Shown here: piece after piece, positions 8,895-17,800 of the stretch
Layout: each line of letters opens with the position of its first letter
How positions within the stretch are numbered: position 1 is the stretch's first letter
DNA from: Bradyrhizobium huanghuaihaiense
Lineage (GTDB): Bacteria > Pseudomonadota > Alphaproteobacteria > Rhizobiales > Xanthobacteraceae
Direction of reading: 5' to 3'
Assembly: GCF_007830635.1 (NCBI RefSeq)
Contig: NZ_VLLA01000005.1
Location: 310,001 to 374,000, forward strand
Length of the DNA: 64,000 bases
The notes under the pieces: generated by a model
The model's database searches: none
Seen by the model: the letters and a program-made list of their open reading frames with translations, nothing else
Told to the model about the DNA's origin: nothing
Position numbers and translations under genes: made by a program

Positions 8895-10492
8895 TTACGC
8901 TGGAAATGATGCCGCCGCTGATGTTCGGCGGCCTGGTTCTGGCGATGCTGATCGGCTTCCCGGTTGCGTTCACGCTTGCCGCGGTCGGCCTGTCCTTCGG
9001 CTTCCTCGCCATCCATCTCGGCTTCTTCGACCTCAACTTCCTCCAGGCCATTCCCGGCCGCGTGTTCGGCAGCGTGCTCTCCAATGAGCTGCTGCTCGCG
9101 ATCCCATTCTTCACCTTCATGGGCGCGATATTGGAGCGATGCGGGCTCGCCGAGGACATGCTGGATTCGATGGGTCAGCTGTTCGGTCCGGTCCGCGGCG
9201 GCCTCGGCTATTCCGTGATCATCGTCGGCTTCATCCTCGGCGCCATCACGGGCACGGTGGCGGCGCAGGTGATCGCCATGGCGCTAATCTCGATGCCGGT
9301 GATGATCCGCTACGGCTACAACATGCGCTACATCACCGGCGTGCTGGCTGCCTCCGGCACCATCACGCAGCTGGTGCCGCCCTCGCTGGTGCTGATCGTG
9401 CTCGCCGATCAGCTCGGCAAGTCGGTCGGTGACATGTATCTCGGCGCCTGGGGTCCCTCGGTGTTCCAGATCATGCTGTTCGCCGGCTACACCTTCATTC
9501 TCGGCCTGATCAAGCCGGGCCACGTGCCCCCAGTGCCGAAGGAGGCCCGCACGCTGACCGGCTGGGCGCTGTGGAAGAAATGCCTGATGGGCATCATCCC
9601 CTCCGCCGTCCTGATCTTCGTCGTGCTCGGCACCATGATGATGGGCCTTGCGACGCCGACGGAAGCCGGCGCCATGGGCGCGGTCGGCGCCATCGTGCTC
9701 GCCGCGATCCACCACAAGGACTTCACCTCGAACGATCGCAAGGTACTGGTCATTGGCGTGATCGCCGCCGGCATCGGCACCATCATCGCGATGCTGTACA
9801 GCGAGAATTTGATCTTCAAGCTCGCCTTCGCGGTGACTTATCTCGCGGTGGCGTGGATCTGCTTCCAGGCCGCGCGCATCCCGGACCTGCGCGACCTCAT
9901 CAAGCAGGGCTACGAATCCACCATGCGCCTCACCTGCATGGTCACCTTCATCCTGATCGGCTCGACCTGCTTCTCGGTGGTGTTCCTCGGCGTCTCCGGC
10001 GGCGTCTGGCTCGAGCATCTCCTGACCTCGCTGCCCGGCGGCGTCTGGGGCTTCCTGATCTTCATCAACCTCTTCATCTTCTTCCTGGCGTTCTTCCTCG
10101 ACTTCTTCGAGATCGCCTTCATCATCCTGCCGATGATCGCGCCGATCGCGCAGAAGATCCTCGCCCCCGTCGTGGGGCCGGACGCGGCGCTGATCTGGTT
10201 CGGCGTGATGCTGTGCGTGAACATGCAGACCTCGTTCCTGCATCCGCCGTTCGGCTTCGCGCTGTTCTACCTGCGCGGCGTCGCGCCGAAGGAAGTGAAG
10301 AGCTCCGACATCTATTGGGGTGCGATGCCCTGGATCGGCCTGCAGATGATCATGGTGCTGCTGGTGATCATCTTCCCGTCCGTGGTGACGGGCCTGCTCG
10401 ACAAGCCGCTCAACGTCGATCTCGACAAGGTCAAGATCGAGGTCCCGCAGATCGAGCTGCCGCCGCTGGATCTGGGACCGCCGCAGAAGTAA
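8891..10492 (+). CDS. dctM: TRAP transporter large permease (DctM type)
   Basis: A 533-residue polytopic inner-membrane protein with about 12-14 hydrophobic segments. It is the ion-coupled translocation subunit of a TRAP transporter. It has the family's glycine-rich repeated features (MLIGFPVAFTLAAVGL near the N-terminus, GAITGTVAAQVIAM, LVPPSLVLIVLADQLG, PTEAGAMGAVGA). It is longer than the usual 425-residue DctM, as in the FcbT3-like branch, with extra helices in the middle (about 285-325). It ends in a charged Pro/Leu-rich cytoplasmic tail. It is cotranscribed with dctQ and followed by a long inverted repeat at 10517-10671. Confidence 0.92.
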   Translation: MITLEMMPPLMFGGLVLAMLIGFPVAFTLAAVGLSFGFLAIHLGFFDLNFLQAIPGRVFGSVLSNELLLAIPFFTFMGAILERCGLAEDMLDSMGQLFGPVRGGLGYSVIIVGFILGAITGTVAAQVIAMALISMPVMIRYGYNMRYITGVLAASGTITQLVPPSLVLIVLADQLGKSVGDMYLGAWGPSVFQIMLFAGYTFILGLIKPGHVPPVPKEARTLTGWALWKKCLMGIIPSAVLIFVVLGTMMMGLATPTEAGAMGAVGAIVLAAIHHKDFTSNDRKVLVIGVIAAGIGTIIAMLYSENLIFKLAFAVTYLAVAWICFQAARIPDLRDLIKQGYESTMRLTCMVTFILIGSTCFSVVFLGVSGGVWLEHLLTSLPGGVWGFLIFINLFIFFLAFFLDFFEIAFIILPMIAPIAQKILAPVVGPDAALIWFGVMLCVNMQTSFLHPPFGFALFYLRGVAPKEVKSSDIYWGAMPWIGLQMIMVLLVIIFPSVVTGLLDKPLNVDLDKVKIEVPQIELPPLDLGPPQK

Positions 10493-10516
10493 GGCGACTC
10501 GCACACCTGCCCTCTT

Positions 10517-10671
10517 ACCCTCCCCTGGAGGGGGAGGGTCGATCGCGCGTAGCGCGAGCGGGGTGGGGTGATCTCTCCCCGCGGGCAGTGTTCGTGTGGA
10601 GAGATCACCCCACCCCGTCGCCCATTTCGCTGCGCTCAATGGTCGCCGACCCTCCCCCTCCAGGGGAGGGT
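10517..10671. repeat. Nested long inverted repeat
   Basis: Two perfect nested inverted repeats share one dyad. The outer arms are 25 bases each (10517-10541 and 10647-10671, C-rich, core CCCTCCCCTGGAGGGGGAGG). The inner arms are 20 bases each (10559-10578 and 10598-10617, core GGGGTGGGGTGATCTCTCC). The whole 155-base block could fold into a long RNA or DNA cruciform between dctM and the M20 peptidase gene. It is the kind of interspersed intergenic palindrome common in Bradyrhizobium genomes and may also act as a transcript 3' end. Confidence 0.9.
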
Positions 10672-10746
10672 GGAGACCGACACCCGTGACACGCGCGGCA
10701 AACACAGGCATACCGGGCCCATCCTCCAACTGATGGACCGCCGCGC

Positions 10747-12036
10747 ATGCCCCGATCGCACCCTGTTCCCTCGCTCGTCGCTCCGGTGATCGCTTCGCTG
10801 TGGCTGGCATGTGCCGCCACCGTCGTGCACGCCGAGCCGGTGGCCGACGTCCACGCGCTGGCACAGAAGGAGCAGCAGCCCCTGCTCGACACGCTGCGCG
10901 ATCTCGTCAGCATCGAATCCGGCAGCAAGGACATCGACGGCCTGAACCAGATCGCCGGGCGGGTGGCCGACCAGCTCAGGCAGCTCGGCGGCACCGTGGA
11001 GATCCTGCAGCCCACCGACATCTATCGCCTCGACGACACGCCCGAGAAGATCGGTCCGGCCGTGCACGCCGTGTTCAAGGGCACCGGCAGCAGGAAGATC
11101 ATGCTGATCGCTCACATGGACACGGTGTACCTGAAGGGCATGCTGAAGGACCAGCCGTTCCGCATCGACGGCGACAAGGCCTATGGCCTCGGCATTTCCG
11201 ACGACAAGCAGGGCGTCGCGCTCATTCTCCATACCGTGGCGCTGCTGCAGAAACTGAACTTCAGGGACTACGGCACGCTCACGGTGCTCACCAATGGCGA
11301 CGAGGAGATCTCCTCGCCCGGCTGGCGCAGCACCATCACGAAATTCGCCTCGGATCAGGACGTGGTGTTCTCGTTCGAAGGCGGCGGCACCGACGGCACG
11401 CTGCGCCTCGCCACCAGCGGCATCGGCTCGGCCTATCTTTCGGTGATCGGCAAGTCGTCGCATGCCGGCGCAAGACCCGAGGGCGGCATCAACGCGCTCT
11501 ACGAGCTCTCGCACCAGGTGCTTCAGATGAAGGACTTGTCCAAGCCCGAGCAAGGCCTGAAGCTGAACTGGACCGTCTCCAAGGCCGGCACCAACCGCAA
11601 CGTGATCCCGGCCGAAGCCACGGCCCAGGCCGATGCGCGCGCGCTCAAGGTCTCGGATTTCGACGAGCTGGAAAAAGCACTGCAGGAGAAGATCAAGAAC
11701 CGCCTGCTGCCCGATTCCAAGGTCGAGCTGAAATTCGAGGTGCGCCGTCCGCCGCTCGAGGCCAACGACGCCTCGCGCCGCGTGGCGGCCTACGGCAAGA
11801 CGATCTATGGGGAGCTCGGAATGCCTCTCAAGGTCGACGAGAAGGCGACCGGCGGCGGCACCGACGCCGCCTTTGCCGCGCTCAAGACCAAGGGCGCGGT
11901 GATCGAAGGCATGGGCCTCTCGGGCTTCGGCGCGCATTCCAACGATGCCGAATATGTGAAGCTCGACACCATCGTGCCGCGTCTTTATCTCGCCACGCGC
12001 ATGATCATGGATCTGTCCACCGGCAAGGTGAAATAA
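10747..12036 (+). CDS. Secreted M20-family metallopeptidase (glutamate carboxypeptidase-like)
   Basis: A 429-residue zinc peptidase. Residues 1-30 form a Sec signal peptide ending in AxA (VVHAEP), so it acts in the periplasm. The first metal site is MLIAHMDTVY near residue 118-127, the catalytic Glu-Glu is in NGDEEISSPGW near 180, and a late metal histidine is in GAHSNDAEYV near 397. Residues about 230-340 form the dimerisation lid. The sequence resembles carboxypeptidase G2, which removes C-terminal glutamate from folates or peptides; the actual substrate is unknown. It appears to be transcribed alone, downstream of a long palindromic repeat. Confidence 0.88.
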   Translation: MPRSHPVPSLVAPVIASLWLACAATVVHAEPVADVHALAQKEQQPLLDTLRDLVSIESGSKDIDGLNQIAGRVADQLRQLGGTVEILQPTDIYRLDDTPEKIGPAVHAVFKGTGSRKIMLIAHMDTVYLKGMLKDQPFRIDGDKAYGLGISDDKQGVALILHTVALLQKLNFRDYGTLTVLTNGDEEISSPGWRSTITKFASDQDVVFSFEGGGTDGTLRLATSGIGSAYLSVIGKSSHAGARPEGGINALYELSHQVLQMKDLSKPEQGLKLNWTVSKAGTNRNVIPAEATAQADARALKVSDFDELEKALQEKIKNRLLPDSKVELKFEVRRPPLEANDASRRVAAYGKTIYGELGMPLKVDEKATGGGTDAAFAALKTKGAVIEGMGLSGFGAHSNDAEYVKLDTIVPRLYLATRMIMDLSTGKVK

Positions 12037-12051
12037 TCCCCTCGCCGCCGC

Positions 12052-12348
12052 TCATAAATCGTCTTCGAAATTCCGACCGGCATACGCAATTGTGACGATC
12101 TCGACCTGGGTCTTCAGGACCCGGAACGCAATCGTGACGCGCCGCTCGAATCCAATCGTGCGCAAGCCCGGCAGGAGATCGTTACGGATCGTGCCACGCT
12201 TGGGAAAGGTGGCGAGTGCCATGCAGGCTTCCTCGATGCGATCGATATAGCCGCCGGCGACTCGATAACCCGCACGTTCTGCGATGTATTCGTAGAGGCC
12301 GATCAGATCGGCCTCGGCCTCCGGTCGGAATACGACCTTAAGCGCCAC
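12052..12348 (-). CDS. parE: ParE/RelE-family toxin
   Basis: A 98-residue toxin of the RelE/ParE fold: VVFRPEAEADLIGLYEYIAE at the N-terminus, a GYIDRIEEACMALATFPKRG middle helix, a conserved arginine-rich strand (LRTIGFERRVTIAFRV) and an IVTIAYAGRNFE end. ParE members poison DNA gyrase, while RelE members cleave mRNA; the helical N-terminus and lack of RelE catalytic residues favour ParE. The start chosen is GTG at 12348, where homology begins; it overlaps the 3' end of the antitoxin gene by 11 bases, the usual coupling for this class. Confidence 0.85.
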   Translation of the reverse strand: MALKVVFRPEAEADLIGLYEYIAERAGYRVAGGYIDRIEEACMALATFPKRGTIRNDLLPGLRTIGFERRVTIAFRVLKTQVEIVTIAYAGRNFEDDL

Positions 12349-12613
12349 GCTTGGTGGCTTTCGCGTTCCTCGTATGCCGGGCGCGCAGACGCTTGAAAAC
12401 GTCTGCTGCCGGAACACTGGGACGCGGATCCTTGATCGACGCCCGGACCTTGGCGGCGAGATAGTCGTCGAGCGCGGCATCCTGCCGGTCGAGGGCGCGA
12501 AGAGCCGAACGCATGACTTCGCTGGCCGATGCGTATTCTCCCGACTTCAAGCGGGCTTCCAGGCTCGCGAGCTGCGGACCGAGGGTCACGGTGATCGGTT
12601 TGCTGGTGCGCAT
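12338..12613 (-). CDS. parD: ParD-family antitoxin
   Basis: A 91-residue antitoxin with an N-terminal ribbon-helix-helix DNA-binding domain (KPITVTLGPQLASLEARLKS, then YASASEVMRSALRAL) and a charged, likely disordered C-terminal half that would wrap the toxin. The ATG at 12613 is preferred over the in-frame ATG at 12634 because the latter lies inside the predicted -10 element; an AGGGG ribosome site precedes 12613. It is cotranscribed with parE and expected to repress its own promoter at the palindrome 12646-12662. Confidence 0.88.
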   Translation of the reverse strand: MRTSKPITVTLGPQLASLEARLKSGEYASASEVMRSALRALDRQDAALDDYLAAKVRASIKDPRPSVPAADVFKRLRARHTRNAKATKRGA

Positions 12614-12632
12614 GCAGTCCCCTTTCACGGTC

Positions 12633-12662
12633 ATTGTAGCACATCGTATGACAGTGTCATAC
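12633..12662 (-). promoter_or_regulatory. parDE promoter with palindromic operator
   Basis: On the minus strand a -35-like ATGACA (12655-12660) and a -10 TACAAT (12633-12638) are separated by 16 bases. A perfect 8-base palindrome with a single central base (GTATGACA-G-TGTCATAC, 12646-12662) covers the -35 and spacer. This is the expected autoregulatory arrangement for a ribbon-helix-helix antitoxin and also fixes the parD start codon. Confidence 0.7.
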
Positions 12663-12678
12663 ACCGCCTTTTGGCTAA

Positions 12679-14055
12679 TTAATCGCGGCTGGGGGAGCCT
12701 GCAGCAACGTCTCCCTCCGCCAGCCGAAACCGCAGCGTGAACTCCGCGCCGCCGCCGGGAAGGTTCGCCACCGCCACCGTCGCGGCGTGATCGTCGGCCA
12801 CGCCGCGCACGATCGAGAGGCCGAGGCCGGCGCCGTCGCTGCGCCGGCGGTCGGCGCGCCAGAAGCGCTGGAAGATCAAATCGCGCTCGGCTTCCGCAAT
12901 GCCCGGGCCGCAATCGCGCACGCGCACGGAGCCGTCCTCGCCGACCTCGACGTCGACCGCGGTGTCCGTTGCGGTGAACTTGATGGCGTTTTCGGCGAGG
13001 TTGAAGATCGCGCGCTGGAGCATCTCGGCATTGCCGTGGATCAGCACCGGCGCGTCGGTGCCCTTCAGCGCGATGTCCTTGTGCTGGGCGAGCGCGAACG
13101 GCGCGATCGAACCCACCACCTCGGTGCAGACCGCGCGCAAATCGGCGGTCTCGCCGGGATCGAGCACCAGCGTGTCGAGCTCGGCGATCTCCAGGAGCTG
13201 GGCGACGATGCGGCTCATGCTCTCGATGTCGGCATGCAGCGCCTCCCTTGCCGTGCCGTCATGCAGCGTCTCGATCCGCGTGCGCAGGATCGCGAGCGGC
13301 GTGCGCAATTGATGCGCGGCATCCGCGGTGAACTGGCGCTGCACGCGAAACCCGTCCTCGAGGCGGTCCAGCGCCTGGTTGACGGCGGTGACGAGCGGCA
13401 TGATCTCGCGCGGGATCTGCTCGGTCGGCAGTCGGATGTCGGTGCGCGCGGGGCCGATATTGCTGGCTTCCTCCGAGGCCTTCCACAGCGGCGCGACCGC
13501 GCGGCGGAAGATGATGATGTCGGTGGCGAGCAGGACCAGCAGGATCGGGATGGTGATCCATCCCACCCGCCGGAAGAAGTTCGAGATGATGTCGTCGATG
13601 ATGACGTCGCGATGCGAAAGGTCCTCGGCGACGCGGATGCGCACCGTCTTGCCCTCGATGACGCGCGTCACGCCGGCACCCGAAATCGTTTCCGACAGCG
13701 GCGGCGCCGGTGTCGCGGCGCCCGCCTTGCGGCGGGACGAGAACAGCATACGGCCGTCCTCGTCGCGGATGTCGTAGAGGTAGCGGCCGTAGGCTTCCGA
13801 ATAGAGGCCCCTGAGACTGTCGGGCAGATTGAATGTCAGCGTGCCGTCCGCTTGCGGAACGATGCGCTCGGCCAGCACCTCGGCTTGCGCGCGCATGGCG
13901 TCGCGGTGCAGCTGGTCGACCTCGGAGTTGAGCAGCCAGAACAGCACCAGCGGCAGGAAGATCGCGACCACCGCGACCGCGACGATGTGCAGGAACACGA
14001 TGCGCCAGATCAGCGATTTGAACGTCGGCCTGGCGGATGACCGGGCGGCGAACAC
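12679..14055 (-). CDS. Sensor histidine kinase (TctE/QseC-like)
   Basis: A 458-residue inner-membrane kinase. Transmembrane helices at about 17-42 and 164-184 enclose a periplasmic sensor domain of about 120 residues. A HAMP-like linker follows, then the HisKA dimerisation helix with H248 (ADAAHQLRTP) and an ATPase domain with N box (NLAENAIKF), G1 (DCGPGI) and G2 (GAGLGLSIV). It autophosphorylates and passes phosphate to the response regulator encoded immediately upstream (one base between the genes). The ligand is not evident; TctE-type kinases often sense carboxylates. Confidence 0.92.
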   Translation of the reverse strand: MFAARSSARPTFKSLIWRIVFLHIVAVAVVAIFLPLVLFWLLNSEVDQLHRDAMRAQAEVLAERIVPQADGTLTFNLPDSLRGLYSEAYGRYLYDIRDEDGRMLFSSRRKAGAATPAPPLSETISGAGVTRVIEGKTVRIRVAEDLSHRDVIIDDIISNFFRRVGWITIPILLVLLATDIIIFRRAVAPLWKASEEASNIGPARTDIRLPTEQIPREIMPLVTAVNQALDRLEDGFRVQRQFTADAAHQLRTPLAILRTRIETLHDGTAREALHADIESMSRIVAQLLEIAELDTLVLDPGETADLRAVCTEVVGSIAPFALAQHKDIALKGTDAPVLIHGNAEMLQRAIFNLAENAIKFTATDTAVDVEVGEDGSVRVRDCGPGIAEAERDLIFQRFWRADRRRSDGAGLGLSIVRGVADDHAATVAVANLPGGGAEFTLRFRLAEGDVAAGSPSRD

Positions 14056-14056
14056 G

Positions 14057-14731
14057 CTATTTCTCCTCGGCCATCAGATAGCCGACGCCGCGGATGGTGT
14101 GGATCACGACCTTGGCGCCGTGCTCGGCGAGCTGCTTGCGCAGCCGCGAGACGTAGACCTCGACCGCGTTGGAGGCGACCTCGCCTTCGAGGCCGAAGAT
14201 GTGGTCCTCGACGTTCTTCTTCGGCACCACCCGCCCCTGCCGGCGCAGCAGGATCTCGAGCACCGAGGTCTCGCGCGCGGAGATGATCCGCGGCTGGTCG
14301 TCGACGAAGATCTGGCGGCTTTCGGTGTCGTAGACGAGATTGGCCAGATGCAGCGAGCGGCCGAGCAGCTGGCCGGGCCGGCGCAGGATCGCCTCCAGCC
14401 GCGCCACCAGCTCCTCCATCGCGAACGGTTTTGCGAGATAGTCGTCGGCGCCGCTGCGCAGGCCGCTGACGCGGTCCTGCAGCCCGCCGCGCGCCGTCAG
14501 CACCAGCACGGGTAGCGGTTCCATCTGCCGGCGCAGCTCGCGCAGCACCGACAGGCCGTCGCCATCGGGAAGACCGAGGTCGAGGATCATCGCGGCGTAG
14601 CTGACGCTGCTGACCGCTTCGCGCGCCTCGGCCGCGCTGCCCACGATGTCGCTCTCATAGCCGGCCGCCGACAACCCGGCGGCCACGAGCCGCGACAGCT
14701 CGGCATTGTCCTCGACGATCAGAAGGCGCAT
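14057..14731 (-). CDS. OmpR-family response regulator
   Basis: A 224-residue regulator with an N-terminal receiver domain (acidic pocket E7/D8, phospho-acceptor D51 in LDLGLPDGDG, lysine in YLAKPF near 101) and a C-terminal winged-helix DNA-binding domain (VSRLRKQL, then IHTIRGVGYLM). It is the cognate partner of the kinase at 12679-14055 and first in that operon. A perfect 9-base inverted repeat lies about 100 bases upstream and is a plausible binding site. Confidence 0.93.
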   Translation of the reverse strand: MRLLIVEDNAELSRLVAAGLSAAGYESDIVGSAAEAREAVSSVSYAAMILDLGLPDGDGLSVLRELRRQMEPLPVLVLTARGGLQDRVSGLRSGADDYLAKPFAMEELVARLEAILRRPGQLLGRSLHLANLVYDTESRQIFVDDQPRIISARETSVLEILLRRQGRVVPKKNVEDHIFGLEGEVASNAVEVYVSRLRKQLAEHGAKVVIHTIRGVGYLMAEEK

Positions 14732-14826
14732 AGCATTTCCCGCCGGATGTCCCAGTCACAGCACGGCCCGTGCCGCATCCGTGCTCTCTTCCCCTATTCG
14801 TCCGGTTTCGGCCAGCGAAAAAGCAG

Positions 14827-14847
14827 CTGACAGGAAGGTCCTGTCAG
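14827..14847. promoter_or_regulatory. Inverted repeat upstream of response regulator gene
   Basis: CTGACAGGA-AGG-TCCTGTCAG is a perfect 9-base inverted repeat with a 3-base centre, followed by TTCATGTAAG. It lies between the stop of the CHAT/hydrolase gene (14886) and the start of the regulator gene (14731), both on the minus strand. It could be an operator for the response regulator or a short transcript-end hairpin; no U-run follows on the minus strand, which favours an operator. Confidence 0.45.
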
Positions 14848-14885
14848 GTTCATGTAAGCGGAGGGCGAGCGATAGATCCCGCTGC

Positions 14886-17800
14886 CTAGGAGGCATCCGA
14901 GGCGCGCGCGAACGGATTGCCGTACACGGAATAGGCCAGCCAGGTCAGTTCCTTGCGGTTCTTGGCGGCCTCGCGCGCGGCGCGGACGGCGTCGACCAGC
15001 GTATCCCCGCCCTTGAGCGAGCGATAGAACGCCTCGGCAAAGCTATAGGCCAGCTTGTCGTCAACCGACCAGAGCGCGCCGACCAGCGCGCCCGCGCCCT
15101 GCTCGGAGTACGGCCGCAGGAACGCATCGACGAACCCGGCGACACCGCCGCCGATGCCGCGCCCGGCGCGCCCGGTCTGGCAGGCGTTGATGAAGACCAT
15201 CGGATTGGGCCCACTCTCGGCGAAGCGGGCATACGCCTTGACCTGATCCGCCGAGAGCGAATCCTGTGCAAAGTTGCCGTCGACCTTGGCGCCCGTCATC
15301 AACAGGTCGGCCGTCATCACCGCCCGCTGGGCCGCCTCGCCATGGCAGGCAAAGTGCAGGACGTCGCATTCCTTCGCATCCTTCTGCAGGAAGCCGGTCA
15401 CGGCGATGCTCTCGGCCGTCACCTCGCGGGGGCTGCCGAACAGCTTGGCCAGCATCTGGCGTTCGGCATCGGCGCCTTCGAGCCGCAGGCCGGGATCGAC
15501 ATAGGCCGGGATCACGTAGTTGACGCGATCATTGCGCATGGCGAGTTGCGGACCAGGCCACGGCGTGCTGTGCAGCCAGCGCACCAGCCCCCATTCCGCA
15601 AGGAAGCCCTTGCCGTCCGGCCCGGACTTCCGGTCGTTGATGTAGAGCAGCTCCCAGGGAATGAACGGCTCCTCGGAGATGACCTGGATCGCGCGGATCG
15701 CATCGCGGTGGGTCCACAACGCCTCGCGGACCTTGTCCGGCAGCAACTCGTTTGCCATGACGATTCCGTTGGCCTGCAGGCGCGACAGGAACTGGTCATA
15801 CAGACGGTTCGTCGCGAGCCACGCGCTCTCGATGCCCTTGAAGATCTCCGCAACGTAGACATCGCGGGAGAAGCCGCCCGGAAGCGTGCGCGATTCCGAC
15901 ACCGCGATGTTCGGATCGACGCAGGCCAGATCGAAGCGCAGCGTCACCTTGCCGCCCTCCATGATCTCGTAGATCCGCAGCACCGCCGGCTCGTCCGGAT
16001 GCGCCGCCATAGCCAGTCCGGCCTGGCTCTTGCGCAAGGTCTTGCTGTCGGCGTCGACGAACACCGGGGCCAGGGTGAATGAGGCGAGAATGCGCGGGCC
16101 CTGCCGCGCTTCGACCAGGATGTCGGCCGCGCCTTCCGAAGTGCCCTCCACGACGAAGCGCAGCGACTCAGCCCGCTGGTCTCGTGGCAGGTCAATCTCG
16201 GCGCTGGTGTCTCCGATCACCCGGCAATTCTTGCGCGCGATGATCTCGACGACGATCGCGCGGGCCGTGTCGACGTTGACCGGCGCATTCAGGGCGGCCG
16301 AGGCCGGGCTCTCCGCGGCCTCGATCTTCTGTCGGGAGACCGTGACGAACAGCGGGACCGGTTTCTTCGGCGGCGGATGAGACTCGATCTCCGCCGCGAA
16401 ATAGCAGGCGGCGGTTCGTGACCCGGGCGACGTCGATGCCGGGGGCGGCGTGTCACCTGCGGCAGGCGCCTGCTGCGGCCCGGGTGGCCTCGCCGAAGGA
16501 GCAGAGCGCGATCGCGTCCGTCGCAATGTGAGCGTGTCCGACATGGAGCCGGATCCGGGGCTTTCCCATTCGCGCGCAGCCGAGCTGGATTCAGGCGGAC
16601 TTTCGGCGATGGACGCCACGCCCCGCCTCGATCGCCGCGGCGGCGGCTGCTGCAGATCGATTTGCGGCGGGACGCTCTCGGGACGAGCTGCACCAAGACC
16701 CAGCCACTCGCCCAATTTCGAAGGGACGACATCTGTCGCAAAATACGTGGTGTGAAACACGTCGTCCGTGTCGCCGAAAGCAAATGTCGCGTCCTTCGCA
16801 AGGCGCGGGCCGCGGGTCCCGAACGATGTCATCGACGCCGTATCCACCACCAGATCGTTGTCGAGCTGGAACAGGCGGTTCGTCACGCGGTCGGCGATGA
16901 ACTCGGCGAACTCCTTGGTCACGCCCTTGTCGGGTGCGATCTGCGCGACGAAATTCGACGTGATCGCATGATAGGCCGCGAGCTTGTCGAGAGGACCGGC
17001 CGCGCCGTTCAACTCCCTGACGAGATCGCTCGTTGGCCGCATCGCGGCAAGTCCGGGCACCCGGCCCTCGTCGATGGCGACTTCAGAAAACGCCTGGACG
17101 AAACGGCCGACGGTCTTGATCCCCTGCGACACGACGGGGCTCAGCGCAGCGCCTCCTGCGAGGAATGAAACCGCGCGGACGCCCGCCATGATCCCGTTGG
17201 TGTAGAGATCGATCATCGCCGCCCAGTTCTCGGGCTCGGCCAGATGCGTTCCGGCATTGGTGCAGCCGACAAAGACCGCCTTGCCGAGCCGGATGTCCGG
17301 CCGTTTCTCCGCAAGCAGGTTTTCGGCCACGCGATAGACAAGTCCGCCGCGGCTATGGATGACGGCGTCGATCGAGGAATTCTTGGGGATATCGAGCGCC
17401 TGCAGCGCGGCAACGAGAGCGGCCGCATTCTCTCGCGGTGTGACGGTCAGGGTCTTGTGATCGAAGCCGAGCACGGCGTCGTAATGCGCGCTGGCCTTCG
17501 ACAGGAACGTCTTTCCGCTGTCGGAGCCGGCAAGCTGCGCGAAGCCGCTCGCCGTCGACGAGAACGTGCCATGCACCATCAGCAGGAACTTCAGCGGCCG
17601 GTCCTGCGGCAGCGGGGGCCGCGCCGATCGCGCCGGCGTCCACGCCGCCGGGTCAAGCCCGGCCATCACCACGATGCCTTCTTCCCTGTCGCCCTCGATA
17701 TAGTCGGTCGCCACGTCGATCGCCGTTCGGGCGGCAAATTTCAGTACATAGGCACGGACCGGATCGATCAGCTTGTCGGACACCCAGTCGAGAACGGGAC

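Noticed and set aside
10517..10671. CRISPR-like array
   Set aside because: The repeats are two nested inverted pairs around one centre, not regularly spaced direct repeats with unique spacers.
9284..10864. 526-residue open frame on the minus strand across dctM
   Set aside because: It is antisense to an unmistakable DctM and reads as His/Asp/Arg-rich low-complexity typical of a GC-rich shadow frame.
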